Assembly (NCBI GenBank): GCA_902778205.1
Contig: CACYWX010000073.1
Location: 1-10,727 of the forward strand
Length of the DNA stretch: 10,727 bases
Source: an uncultured Ruminococcus sp.
GTDB taxonomy: Bacteria > Bacillota > Clostridia > Oscillospirales > CAG-272
Direction: 5' to 3'
Positions within the stretch are counted from its first letter, which is position 1; every line of letters begins with the position of its first letter. The position numbers and the translations under genes are program-made. Under the pieces are notes generated by a model. It saw only the letters and a program-made list of their open reading frames with translations. It did no database searches and was not told the origin of the DNA. Positions 6,016 through 10,727 of this stretch are shown here, one piece after another.

Positions 6016-7071
6016 TCATTCCTGAAGGACGAATTCGCCCCTCTCCAGCCGGTACAGCCGGACGTCGGTGAACTGTCCTTCCTCTCCGCGGCCGTGGTGG
6101 GATACGTAGAAGTACCCGTCTCCCAGCGCCGCGATGCCGGTGTCGCCCCGGGGGAATCCGATCCCCGCGATACCGTGTTCGTCCAGGGTCAGGACCTCGC
6201 CCTCCGTCTCAGGATATACGCCCAGAAGGCGCTCCTTTTTCGGCGGGATCTCCGCGTCCGCCGCGAACATGGGCGGATTCGGAAACTCCGGCTTTTTCCC
6301 GCGGTAGACGCACATCCAGTATTTCCGGGTGAAGGGATCGTATTCCAGATTCTGCACCCCGTACTCCGTGTTGCCGGTGTAGACGAAATACTTGGAGGCG
6401 GGAGAGGCGGGACCGGAGCCGTGCATGTCCTCCTGACGGAGGGGAAGAGCGGTCCGGTTCAGCTCGTCGAGGTCGTATTTCAGGATCACCTGATAGTCGT
6501 TGTCGGTCCGGGTCACGTCGCTGTAGACGCCGTAGCTGACGAACAGCCAGCGCTTTGCCCCGGGATCCCCGGCCTTTCCGAAATCGGGACCGGTGGCCGT
6601 GCCGTCGATGCCGGAGCAGCCGTGGCGGTGCTTTAGAACGGTGCCGTCGCGGAGCGTCACCTCGGCGAGGTAGTCGTCCGTGACCTCCTTCAGAAAGGCG
6701 CACCGCATGACCTCGGCTGACGGCATGTCCGCCCTGTCGATTTTGTCCGCGTCAAAGATGGACATATAGAACCGGTCCGGGATCTCGATGCCGCCGCCCA
6801 GCATGCTCACGATGCCGCGGCCGATGGCGTCGTTCTTGTACTCCAGAGAGCCGTAGACCCGCCCGTCGTCCGGGTTGAAGGAGATGCACCCCAGATGCCC
6901 GCAGAGTCCCGTCACCGAGCCGACGAAGTTCCCCTCGAGGTCGGTTTTCACCAGCATGGTGGTGAAGGAGTAGTACATGTACCCCTTGTTCAGATCCGCG
7001 GCGATGCCCTGGCAGTGTCCCGCCCGGTATGCCCCGGAATGCACGCATTTCGGCAGGGAAGAGAAGTCCAT
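6016..7071 (-). CDS. Beta-propeller-like protein of unknown function
   Basis: A 351-residue protein with no signal peptide, lipobox or membrane helix, so probably cytoplasmic. Blade-like strand repeats are visible: KGYMYYSFTTMLVKTDLEGN (29-48), GHLGCISFNPDDGRVYGSLE (58-77), KRWLFVSYGVYSDV (173-186), KYFVYTGNTEYGVQNLEYD (227-245), RKYWMCVYRGKK (249-260) and GIAALGDGYFYVSHHG (312-327). The pattern 'strand, DxxTGxxY-like turn, strand' resembles YncE or SMP-30 type propellers, but I recognise no specific family and no catalytic set. Cysteines at 9, 20, 57, 62 and 152 and several histidines stand out. The start is well placed: a full GGAGGTGA binding site lies 4 nt upstream and overlaps the stop of the PHP gene, so the two are translationally coupled. 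A lyase or epimerase role on a sugar is possible from context only. Confidence 0.75.
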   Translation of the reverse strand: MDFSSLPKCVHSGAYRAGHCQGIAADLNKGYMYYSFTTMLVKTDLEGNFVGSVTGLCGHLGCISFNPDDGRVYGSLEYKNDAIGRGIVSMLGGGIEIPDRFYMSIFDADKIDRADMPSAEVMRCAFLKEVTDDYLAEVTLRDGTVLKHRHGCSGIDGTATGPDFGKAGDPGAKRWLFVSYGVYSDVTRTDNDYQVILKYDLDELNRTALPLRQEDMHGSGPASPASKYFVYTGNTEYGVQNLEYDPFTRKYWMCVYRGKKPEFPNPPMFAADAEIPPKKERLLGVYPETEGEVLTLDEHGIAGIGFPRGDTGIAALGDGYFYVSHHGRGEEGQFTDVRLYRLERGEFVLQE

Positions 7072-7075
7072 GCGC

Positions 7076-7083
7076 TCACCTCC
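7076..7083 (-). promoter_or_regulatory. Ribosome binding site built from the end of the PHP gene
   Basis: GGAGGTGA on the minus strand is an almost perfect anti-16S match. Its last three bases are the stop codon of the PHP-family gene, and the start codon of the propeller-like gene follows after 4 nt. A ribosome finishing the first gene is therefore positioned to start the second. Confidence 0.8.
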
Positions 7084-7885
7084 ACAGCGTCACGCCGGAG
7101 ATCCGGTCGTTCAGCCGCTGATTTTCATGCTTTTCAAATCCGTGGGCTCTGAGATAGTCCTCCGCCTCGTCGAACCAGCAGGTCAGCCTGGCCCGGTAGT
7201 GGCAGTCGGAGTTGATGATCAGGGAGCCGCCCGCCGCCTTGATTTCGTCCAGCAGGTACGGCGCGGGATAGGGCACGGTCCGCAGTCCCCGGGCGATGGC
7301 TCCGGTGTTCAGCTCGAAGAGGGAGCAGGACTTGACGATCTCCCGCACGGCCTCCCTGGCGGCGTCCCGGTACCGGGGATCGTCCTCGGGGCAGAGGGAG
7401 TATTTGGTGGGCAGGTCGATGTGGCCCACGATGTCGGTCTTGTTCCGCATCACGTGCTCCGTTAGGTTCTCGTAGTAGACCTTGGTGAAGTCCACGAAGC
7501 TGCCGCCGAAGAGATCGTTCACCAGATCCCGCTGCCACCGCTCGCTCGAGTCGATGGGACGGCTGACGCCCCGGCGGACGATCTCGTGGACGGAGGACAG
7601 GATGAAGTCGTAGTCCAGCGTGGGGACGCCGCTCTCCCCGTCCAGCTCCACGCCGCACCAGACGTCGATGATCCCCCGGTATTCGGCGGCCAGGTCCCGG
7701 ATCTCCCGGAACTGACGCAGGGTGCCCTCCGGCGACATGGAATAGTAGCTTTCGAACCAGGCGTAGGAGTGGTCGGAGAAGCCCAGGGCGGTGAATCCGC
7801 GGGACACGGCCTCCTCGATCATCTGCCGGGGGGTGTCGTGGCCGTCGGAGTAGCGGGTGTGGGTGTGAAAATTATGCTTCTGCAT
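7076..7885 (-). CDS. PHP-domain phosphatase, histidinol-phosphatase (HisJ/HisK) family
   Basis: A 269-residue metal-dependent phosphatase with a TIM-barrel-like PHP fold. The metal-binding set is complete: HTH (7-9) with D14 in YSDG, SDHS (37-40, H39), the glutamate in GVELDG (E80), H100 in SSVHE, GHID (154-157, H155) and NSDCH (225-229, D227 and H229). Close relatives remove phosphate from L-histidinol phosphate, but no other his gene is near, and these proteins often act on other small phosphoesters. I chose ATG 7885 because relatives begin only a few residues before HTH; AGAGG lies 10 nt upstream. An alternative TTG at 7912 would add 9 residues and overlap the stop of the HAD gene (TTGA). 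The HAD phosphatase gene ends 23 bp before the chosen start, giving two phosphatases in a row. Confidence 0.88.
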   Translation of the reverse strand: MQKHNFHTHTRYSDGHDTPRQMIEEAVSRGFTALGFSDHSYAWFESYYSMSPEGTLRQFREIRDLAAEYRGIIDVWCGVELDGESGVPTLDYDFILSSVHEIVRRGVSRPIDSSERWQRDLVNDLFGGSFVDFTKVYYENLTEHVMRNKTDIVGHIDLPTKYSLCPEDDPRYRDAAREAVREIVKSCSLFELNTGAIARGLRTVPYPAPYLLDEIKAAGGSLIINSDCHYRARLTCWFDEAEDYLRAHGFEKHENQRLNDRISGVTLWR

Positions 7886-7908
7886 AACAGGATTGCCTCT
7901 GTTGTGTG

Positions 7909-8637
7909 TCAAATCGCGCCGCCGTCCGGTTCCGGAGAGGGTCCGGATACAGGGGTGTCCGCGTCGTTCGGTGCTTCCGGTGCCTCAAGCACTTCGGGAA
8001 GATCGGAGAACCGGTCGACGGCCATGTCCCAGTCGTCAACCCGGCCCCGTCCGAAGGATTCGCCGAAGCCGTAGCGGCAGTAGACGAAGGGGATGCCGGC
8101 TCCCCGCGCTCCGTCCCTGTCGCTGACCGTGTCTCCCACGTAAACGGGAGAGCGAAGATCCCGCCGCCGGATCACGTCCAGGATGTTCTCCGCCTTTCCG
8201 TGTCCGGTCCGTCCGGAGGATTCGCGGTCCTCGAAGACGTCCCACAGACGGTGGGCGGTGAGAAAGGCCTCCACATAGCCGTCCTGGGCGTTGGACACCA
8301 CGAACAGCCGGTATCCGTCCCGCCTCAGCCGCGCGAGAGTCTCCGGCACGCCCGGCCAGAGCACCCCTCCGCGCACGGGAAGCCATTCGTTCTCCAGCGC
8401 GCAGCTCTCCCCCATGAGGGCGAAGGCCTCTTCAAAGGGAAGGGTGGGGAAGAAGATCCCGGCCAGCTCCTCGTTGGTGAGTCCCATGTACCGGCAGACC
8501 GAGTCCCGGTCCAGCGGCACGGCGGGGGTGACTTCCGGATGGCGCCGCATCACCTCGACCCAGGTTTCGGCCGTGACGCCCGTCGCGTCCCAAAGGGTGC
8601 CGTCCAGATCGAATATCACGCTGTCAAACCGTTTCAC
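7909..8637 (-). CDS. HAD-superfamily phosphatase, phosphoglycolate-phosphatase-like
   Basis: A 242-residue cytoplasmic hydrolase. All four HAD motifs are seen: IFDLDGTLWD (nucleophile D10 and acid D12), VVSNAQ (S115), GHGKAEN (K148) and YVGDTVSDRDGA (D169 and D173). Between motifs I and II is a helical cap, as in the Gph/beta-phosphoglucomutase-like subfamily. Such enzymes dephosphorylate small sugar phosphates; the substrate cannot be told. The start is GTG 8637, with GGGAGAGG 5 nt upstream. The open frame continues upstream, but its next ATG (8671-8673) overlaps the -10 box of the promoter and would lie before the transcript start, so it is excluded. The C-terminal 25 residues or so are rich in Pro, Glu, Asp and Ala (PEVLEAPEAPNDADTPVSG), an odd, probably disordered tail. 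First gene of the operon. Confidence 0.88.
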   Translation of the reverse strand: MKRFDSVIFDLDGTLWDATGVTAETWVEVMRRHPEVTPAVPLDRDSVCRYMGLTNEELAGIFFPTLPFEEAFALMGESCALENEWLPVRGGVLWPGVPETLARLRRDGYRLFVVSNAQDGYVEAFLTAHRLWDVFEDRESSGRTGHGKAENILDVIRRRDLRSPVYVGDTVSDRDGARGAGIPFVYCRYGFGESFGRGRVDDWDMAVDRFSDLPEVLEAPEAPNDADTPVSGPSPEPDGGAI

Positions 8638-8671
8638 GGGGGCCTCTCCCTTCGGCAGAATCTTCCATAAC

Positions 8672-8700
8672 ATTATACCGCACGCCGGGGAGCCGGTCAA
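8672..8700 (-). promoter_or_regulatory. Sigma-A type promoter of the seven-gene operon
   Basis: On the minus strand, -35 TTGACC (8695-8700) and a perfect -10 TATAAT (8672-8677) are separated by exactly 17 bp. Transcription should begin near 8665, giving a leader of about 28 nt before the GTG of the HAD gene, too short for a riboswitch. Upstream of the -35 the strand is T- and A-rich (8702-8735), possibly an UP-like element. Confidence 0.85.
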
Positions 8701-8784
8701 GCCGGTTTGTGAAAAAAGCCGGAAAGAAAAGAAGGGCATGTGCCGCTTTGGCGCATCGGCTCCGTTTTTTTCTGTCCGGACCCC

Positions 8785-8813
8785 TTGCAATCGGAACCGG
8801 GGTATGATAAAAT
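8785..8813 (+). promoter_or_regulatory. Promoter of the solute-binding lipoprotein gene
   Basis: -35 TTGCAA (8785-8790) and -10 TAAAAT (8808-8813) are 17 bp apart, with a TG one base before the -10 (extended -10). The start of transcription should fall near 8820, about 30 nt before the ATG. It is divergent from the operon promoter; the two -35 boxes are 84 bp apart, so one regulator could serve both. Confidence 0.75.
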
Positions 8814-8831
8814 GTGTTTATTAACCCCGGT
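8796..8831. promoter_or_regulatory. Inverted repeat around the -10 box, possible operator
   Basis: ACCGGGGT (8796-8803) and ACCCCGGT (8824-8831) are perfect inverted copies 20 bp apart, centred on the -10 box and start site of the lipoprotein promoter. Half-site centres lie 28 bp apart, just under three helical turns, which suits a dimeric repressor or a pair of dimers. No regulator gene is in the window. Confidence 0.4.
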
Positions 8832-8850
8832 ATCTTTCAAGGAGTCCACC

Positions 8851-10356
8851 ATGAAAAAACGCATCCTCTCCCTCCTGCTGGCATCCCTGCTCGGCGCGTC
8901 CGTCCTGGCCGGATGCTCCAACAACAGCGCGAATCCGGCGGAGACCGACAATCCCGTCCAGACGAACGTCCAGACTCCCTCCTCCGACGGCGGATCCGAA
9001 GAGGAAGAGGAGCTCTCTCCCCTGGAGCAGCGAGCACGGATCCCCGACAATCTGCCCGAGAACAATTTCGACGGCCGGGAGTTCACCGTCTGCACCGAGG
9101 AGCGGAAGTTCTATGAGATCTTCTCCGAGGACCTGAACGGCGAGGCCACCAACGACTCCGTCTATCAGCGGAACGTGCGGATCGAGGACCGGTTCAACGC
9201 CAAGATCACGCCTCTGGCCAACGCCTCTCCCTATGACGACGTGATCAAGGTGGTCACCTCCGGAACCCATGCCTACGACGTGGTGGGATTCGTCAACTAC
9301 AAGACCTACACACCCGCGTCCGCCGGCGTGCTGTACAACTGGCTGGACATCCCGCGCGTGGATCTGACCCAGCCCTGGCACAACCACCTGGCCAACGGCG
9401 ACGCCACCATCAACGGCAAGCTGTTCGGCATCGACTCCGACCTGTCGATCTCCACGCTGCTTTACACCTACGGTACCTTCTTCAACTATCAGATCATGGA
9501 GCAGTACGGCTTCTCCTCCCAGGACCTGTACGACATCGTGTTCGAGGGCAAGTGGACGGTGGACCGGCTGAAGGAGATCTCCTCCGGCATCTGGCAGGAC
9601 CTGAACGGCGACGGCAAGCACGACGCGGACGACATCCACGGCTACGCGGTCACCTCCACCCAGGTGAACACCCACGACGTGTGGCTGGCGGCGCTGGACA
9701 TCTCCCCGGTGCTGACCGTCAGCGGCGCGGACGAATTTGAGGTCACCTTCTTCAGCGACAAGACCGTCTCCGCCCTGGAAAAGGTCAACGCCCTGTACCA
9801 TGAGTCCGACGGTTCCTACTTCGGCGGCTCCGACTGGAGACAGGTTCCCACCTGGTTCGCAAACGGCAAGGTGGCCATGACCCAGCTGTACTTCGGCGAG
9901 ACCACCGAGTCCCTCACCGAGATGGAGGACACCTACGGCATTCTGCCCCTGCCGAAGTTCGACGAGACCCAGGACGGCTACTACACCAACTGCTGGGACC
10001 AGTTCACCGTATTCGCGGTGCCGCTGACCATGCCGGAGAGCGACGGGGAATTCGTGGGCACCATGTACGAGGTCATGTGCGCGGAATCCTACAAGACCGT
10101 GTTCCCGGCCTACTACGACGTGGCCCTGAAGAGCCGCTATTCCGCCGAGCCCGCGACCGCCGAGGTGGTGGACCTGATCATGGCGGGCAGAAAGCTGGAC
10201 TTCACCTTCCAGTTCGGAGAGAAGCTGTCCAGCCTGCCCTACATCTTCCGACAGATGGTGGTGGCCAACGACACCGCCGTCGCGTCCAAGTACAAGCAGA
10301 TCCAGAAGCCGCTGAACAAGCAGATCCAGAAGTTCCTCGAGATCTACTACGGCTGA
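8851..10356 (+). CDS. Extracellular solute-binding lipoprotein (family 1 type)
   Basis: A 501-residue surface lipoprotein. Residues 1-22 are a type II signal peptide: basic MKKR, hydrophobic core, and lipobox LAGC with the lipidated cysteine at 22. A flexible acidic linker (GSEEEEELSPLEQ) follows. The rest reads as a periplasmic-binding-protein fold of the sugar-binding kind, for example WLDIPRVDLTQPWHN (164-178), a FEGKWTVDRLKEIS segment (231-244) and YGILPLPKFDETQDGYYTN towards the C-terminal half. DLNGDGKHDADD (250-261) is a calcium-loop motif resembling an EF hand, common in this group of Firmicute binding proteins. Such proteins deliver sugars or oligosaccharides to ABC permeases, but none lies in this window. 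AAGGAG is 6 nt before the ATG. Its own promoter and a terminator mark it as monocistronic, which is unusual. Upstream in-frame ATGs are excluded because they precede the promoter. Confidence 0.9.
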   Translation: MKKRILSLLLASLLGASVLAGCSNNSANPAETDNPVQTNVQTPSSDGGSEEEEELSPLEQRARIPDNLPENNFDGREFTVCTEERKFYEIFSEDLNGEATNDSVYQRNVRIEDRFNAKITPLANASPYDDVIKVVTSGTHAYDVVGFVNYKTYTPASAGVLYNWLDIPRVDLTQPWHNHLANGDATINGKLFGIDSDLSISTLLYTYGTFFNYQIMEQYGFSSQDLYDIVFEGKWTVDRLKEISSGIWQDLNGDGKHDADDIHGYAVTSTQVNTHDVWLAALDISPVLTVSGADEFEVTFFSDKTVSALEKVNALYHESDGSYFGGSDWRQVPTWFANGKVAMTQLYFGETTESLTEMEDTYGILPLPKFDETQDGYYTNCWDQFTVFAVPLTMPESDGEFVGTMYEVMCAESYKTVFPAYYDVALKSRYSAEPATAEVVDLIMAGRKLDFTFQFGEKLSSLPYIFRQMVVANDTAVASKYKQIQKPLNKQIQKFLEIYYG

Positions 10357-10388
10357 TGATCCCCTGTCCAAAGAACGGATAAACAGCA

Positions 10389-10440
10389 ACGGCCTGCCGC
10401 GTTTGTCTCCGGAGACGGAGAGGCGGCAGGCTGTATTTAA
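10389..10440 (+). terminator. Probable terminator of the lipoprotein gene
   Basis: GCCTGCCGC (10392-10400) pairs with GCGGCAGGC (10423-10431); the loop contains its own palindrome GTCTCCGGAGAC (10404-10415). The tail TGTATTTAA is only moderately T-rich. It lies 32 bp after the stop codon, the normal place for a terminator. Confidence 0.6.
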
Positions 10441-10447
10441 TGGGACG

Positions 10448-10560
10448 ATTAATACAAATTCCAGTCTAAATCATGGATTTAGACTGTCCTGAAAGTCAAT
10501 CTGACTTTCAGAATCACACAAAACCATTTTGCAATGGTTTTGTGTGGAATTAGTATAAGT
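10448..10560. repeat. Cloverleaf-like element with three perfect hairpins (element B)
   Basis: Closing stem: ATAC plus AATTC (10452-10461) pairs with GAATT plus GTAT (10547-10556) with one A-A mismatch. Inside are three perfect hairpins: AGTCTAAATC (10463-10472) with GATTTAGACT (10476-10485), loop ATG; CTGAAAGTCA (10489-10498) with TGACTTTCAG (10502-10511), loop ATC; and CACACAAAACCATT (10515-10528) with AATGGTTTTGTGTG (10533-10546), loop TTGC. The element is AT-rich in a GC-rich window. It could be a non-autonomous mobile repeat or a structured RNA; I recognise no named family. Confidence 0.75.
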
Positions 10561-10581
10561 CAGCAGGACGTATATCCGCTG
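10561..10581. repeat. Small bulged hairpin between the two large elements
   Basis: CAGC, a bulged A, then GGA (10561-10568) pairs with TCCGCTG (10575-10581) around the loop CGTATA. It joins element B to the short spacer before element C and may be part of either. Confidence 0.4.
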
Positions 10582-10605
10582 GTTTTTGAATATCATTTGA
10601 CGTCA

Positions 10606-10724
10606 GCAGACTCTCCTTCCACCGCCTGCCTGCCTCCCTCTGAGAGGGAGGCAGGCAGGCGGCCTTCCCTTACGGCTCCCTCCCAGAGGGAGCTGTCAGC
10701 TATGCTGACTGAAGGAGAGTCTGC
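10606..10724. repeat. Second cloverleaf-like element, GC-rich (element C)
   Basis: A perfect 14-bp closing stem, GCAGACTCTCCTTC (10606-10619) with GAAGGAGAGTCTGC (10711-10724), encloses three hairpins. The first has 19-bp arms (10622-10640 and 10644-10662, CCGCCTGCC...CCTC), loop TGA. The second is GCTCCCTC (10675-10682) with GAGGGAGC (10686-10693), loop CCA. The third is GTCAGC (10695-10700) with GCTGAC (10704-10709), loop TAT. From memory, GGAGCTGTCAGC followed by GCTGACTGA is a frequent intergenic repeat motif in gut Clostridia; I could not search for it. Terminal inverted repeats without a coding frame fit a MITE- or REP-like element. Confidence 0.75.
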
Positions 10725-10727
10725 CAT

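Larger units (their letters stand above)
10357..10727. other. Gene-free, hairpin-packed intergenic region
   Basis: No protein gene is seen. Nearly every base after 10388 belongs to some inverted repeat: a terminator (10389-10440), a three-hairpin element (10448-10560), a small bulged hairpin (10561-10581) and a second three-hairpin element (10606-10724). Only about 10582-10605 is unstructured. The window stops 3 nt past the last arm. Confidence 0.7.

Noticed and set aside
3969..6071. A 700-codon open frame on the + strand opposite deoC and the oxidoreductase
   Set aside because: It is antisense to two genes with complete catalytic motifs; its translation is Val-, Gly-, His-, Asp- and Arg-rich without a domain, typical of a GC-rich shadow frame.
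7076..7885. Assigning the PHP protein firmly as histidinol-phosphatase (hisK/hisJ)
   Set aside because: The fold and metal ligands fit, but no histidine biosynthesis gene is nearby and the operon context points to sugar or nucleoside phosphates, so a gene symbol would overstate it.
8736..8777. A terminator on the + strand (a GGC/GCC stem followed by seven Ts)
   Set aside because: The stem is short and imperfect, no gene on the + strand ends upstream, and the T-run lies just before the lipoprotein promoter where it more likely serves as an AT-rich upstream element.
8638..8790. Upstream start for the HAD phosphatase, giving 293 residues
   Set aside because: The extension would span the operon promoter, and its nearest ATG overlaps the -10 box; GTG 8637 has a binding site and places the FDLDGT motif at the normal distance from the N-terminus.
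8821..10389. A 522-codon open frame on the - strand opposite the lipoprotein gene
   Set aside because: It mirrors the codon pattern of the solute-binding protein, has repetitive Val/Gly/His/Leu content and no domain; the + strand has signal peptide, lipobox, promoter and ribosome binding site.
10448..10727. CRISPR array or tRNA gene
   Set aside because: The repeats are inverted, not direct, the hairpins differ in sequence and there are no spacers. Despite the cloverleaf shape there is no anticodon arm, T-loop GTTC motif or CCA-type acceptor layout.

Overview
The window looks like a GC-rich chromosomal segment from an anaerobic, probably gut-associated member of the Clostridia (an Oscillospirales-like Firmicute is my best guess). 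The reasons are AGGAGG-type ribosome binding sites, sigma-A type promoters with 17-bp spacers, a Firmicute-style solute-binding lipoprotein, an EF-G-like second elongation factor, and hairpin-rich intergenic repeats of a kind I associate with gut Clostridia. This placement is inference; no marker gene fixes the taxon.

Layout. Bases 2-895 (+) are the C-terminal part of an EF-G-like translation GTPase, cut by the window edge, ending at a probable bidirectional terminator (926-965). Converging on it is a small multi-pass membrane protein (988-1467, -). Bases 1468-1942 carry no convincing gene but hold several strong hairpins. From 8637 down to 1943 runs one apparent minus-strand operon of seven genes: HAD phosphatase, PHP-family phosphatase, a beta-propeller-like protein of unknown function, a Gfo/Idh/MocA oxidoreductase, deoC, deoD and a Card1-like (DUF1887) CARF-nuclease. 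A clean promoter (TTGACC, 17 bp, TATAAT at 8672-8700) lies just upstream of the first gene. Intergenic gaps are 77 bp or less, and the last two genes overlap by 4 bp. Diverging from the operon is a solute-binding lipoprotein (8851-10356, +) with its own promoter and a possible operator, followed by a terminator and two elaborate multi-hairpin elements that fill the end of the window.

How the genes may work together. DeoC and DeoD are the classical pair for deoxynucleoside breakdown: phosphorolysis to deoxyribose-1-phosphate, then aldol cleavage of deoxyribose-5-phosphate. The two phosphatases, the oxidoreductase and the propeller protein suggest a wider sugar or sugar-phosphate pathway whose substrate cannot be read from sequence. 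The divergent lipoprotein could supply a sugar or oligosaccharide, but no permease or ATPase is present here.

The most unusual point is the nuclease gene: a CARF plus PD-(D/E)XK protein of the type activated by CRISPR type III cyclic oligoadenylates, translationally coupled to deoD with no cas gene or CRISPR array in view. The second is a pair of cloverleaf-like elements (10448-10560 and 10606-10724), each with three hairpins inside a closing stem and almost all loops three bases long.
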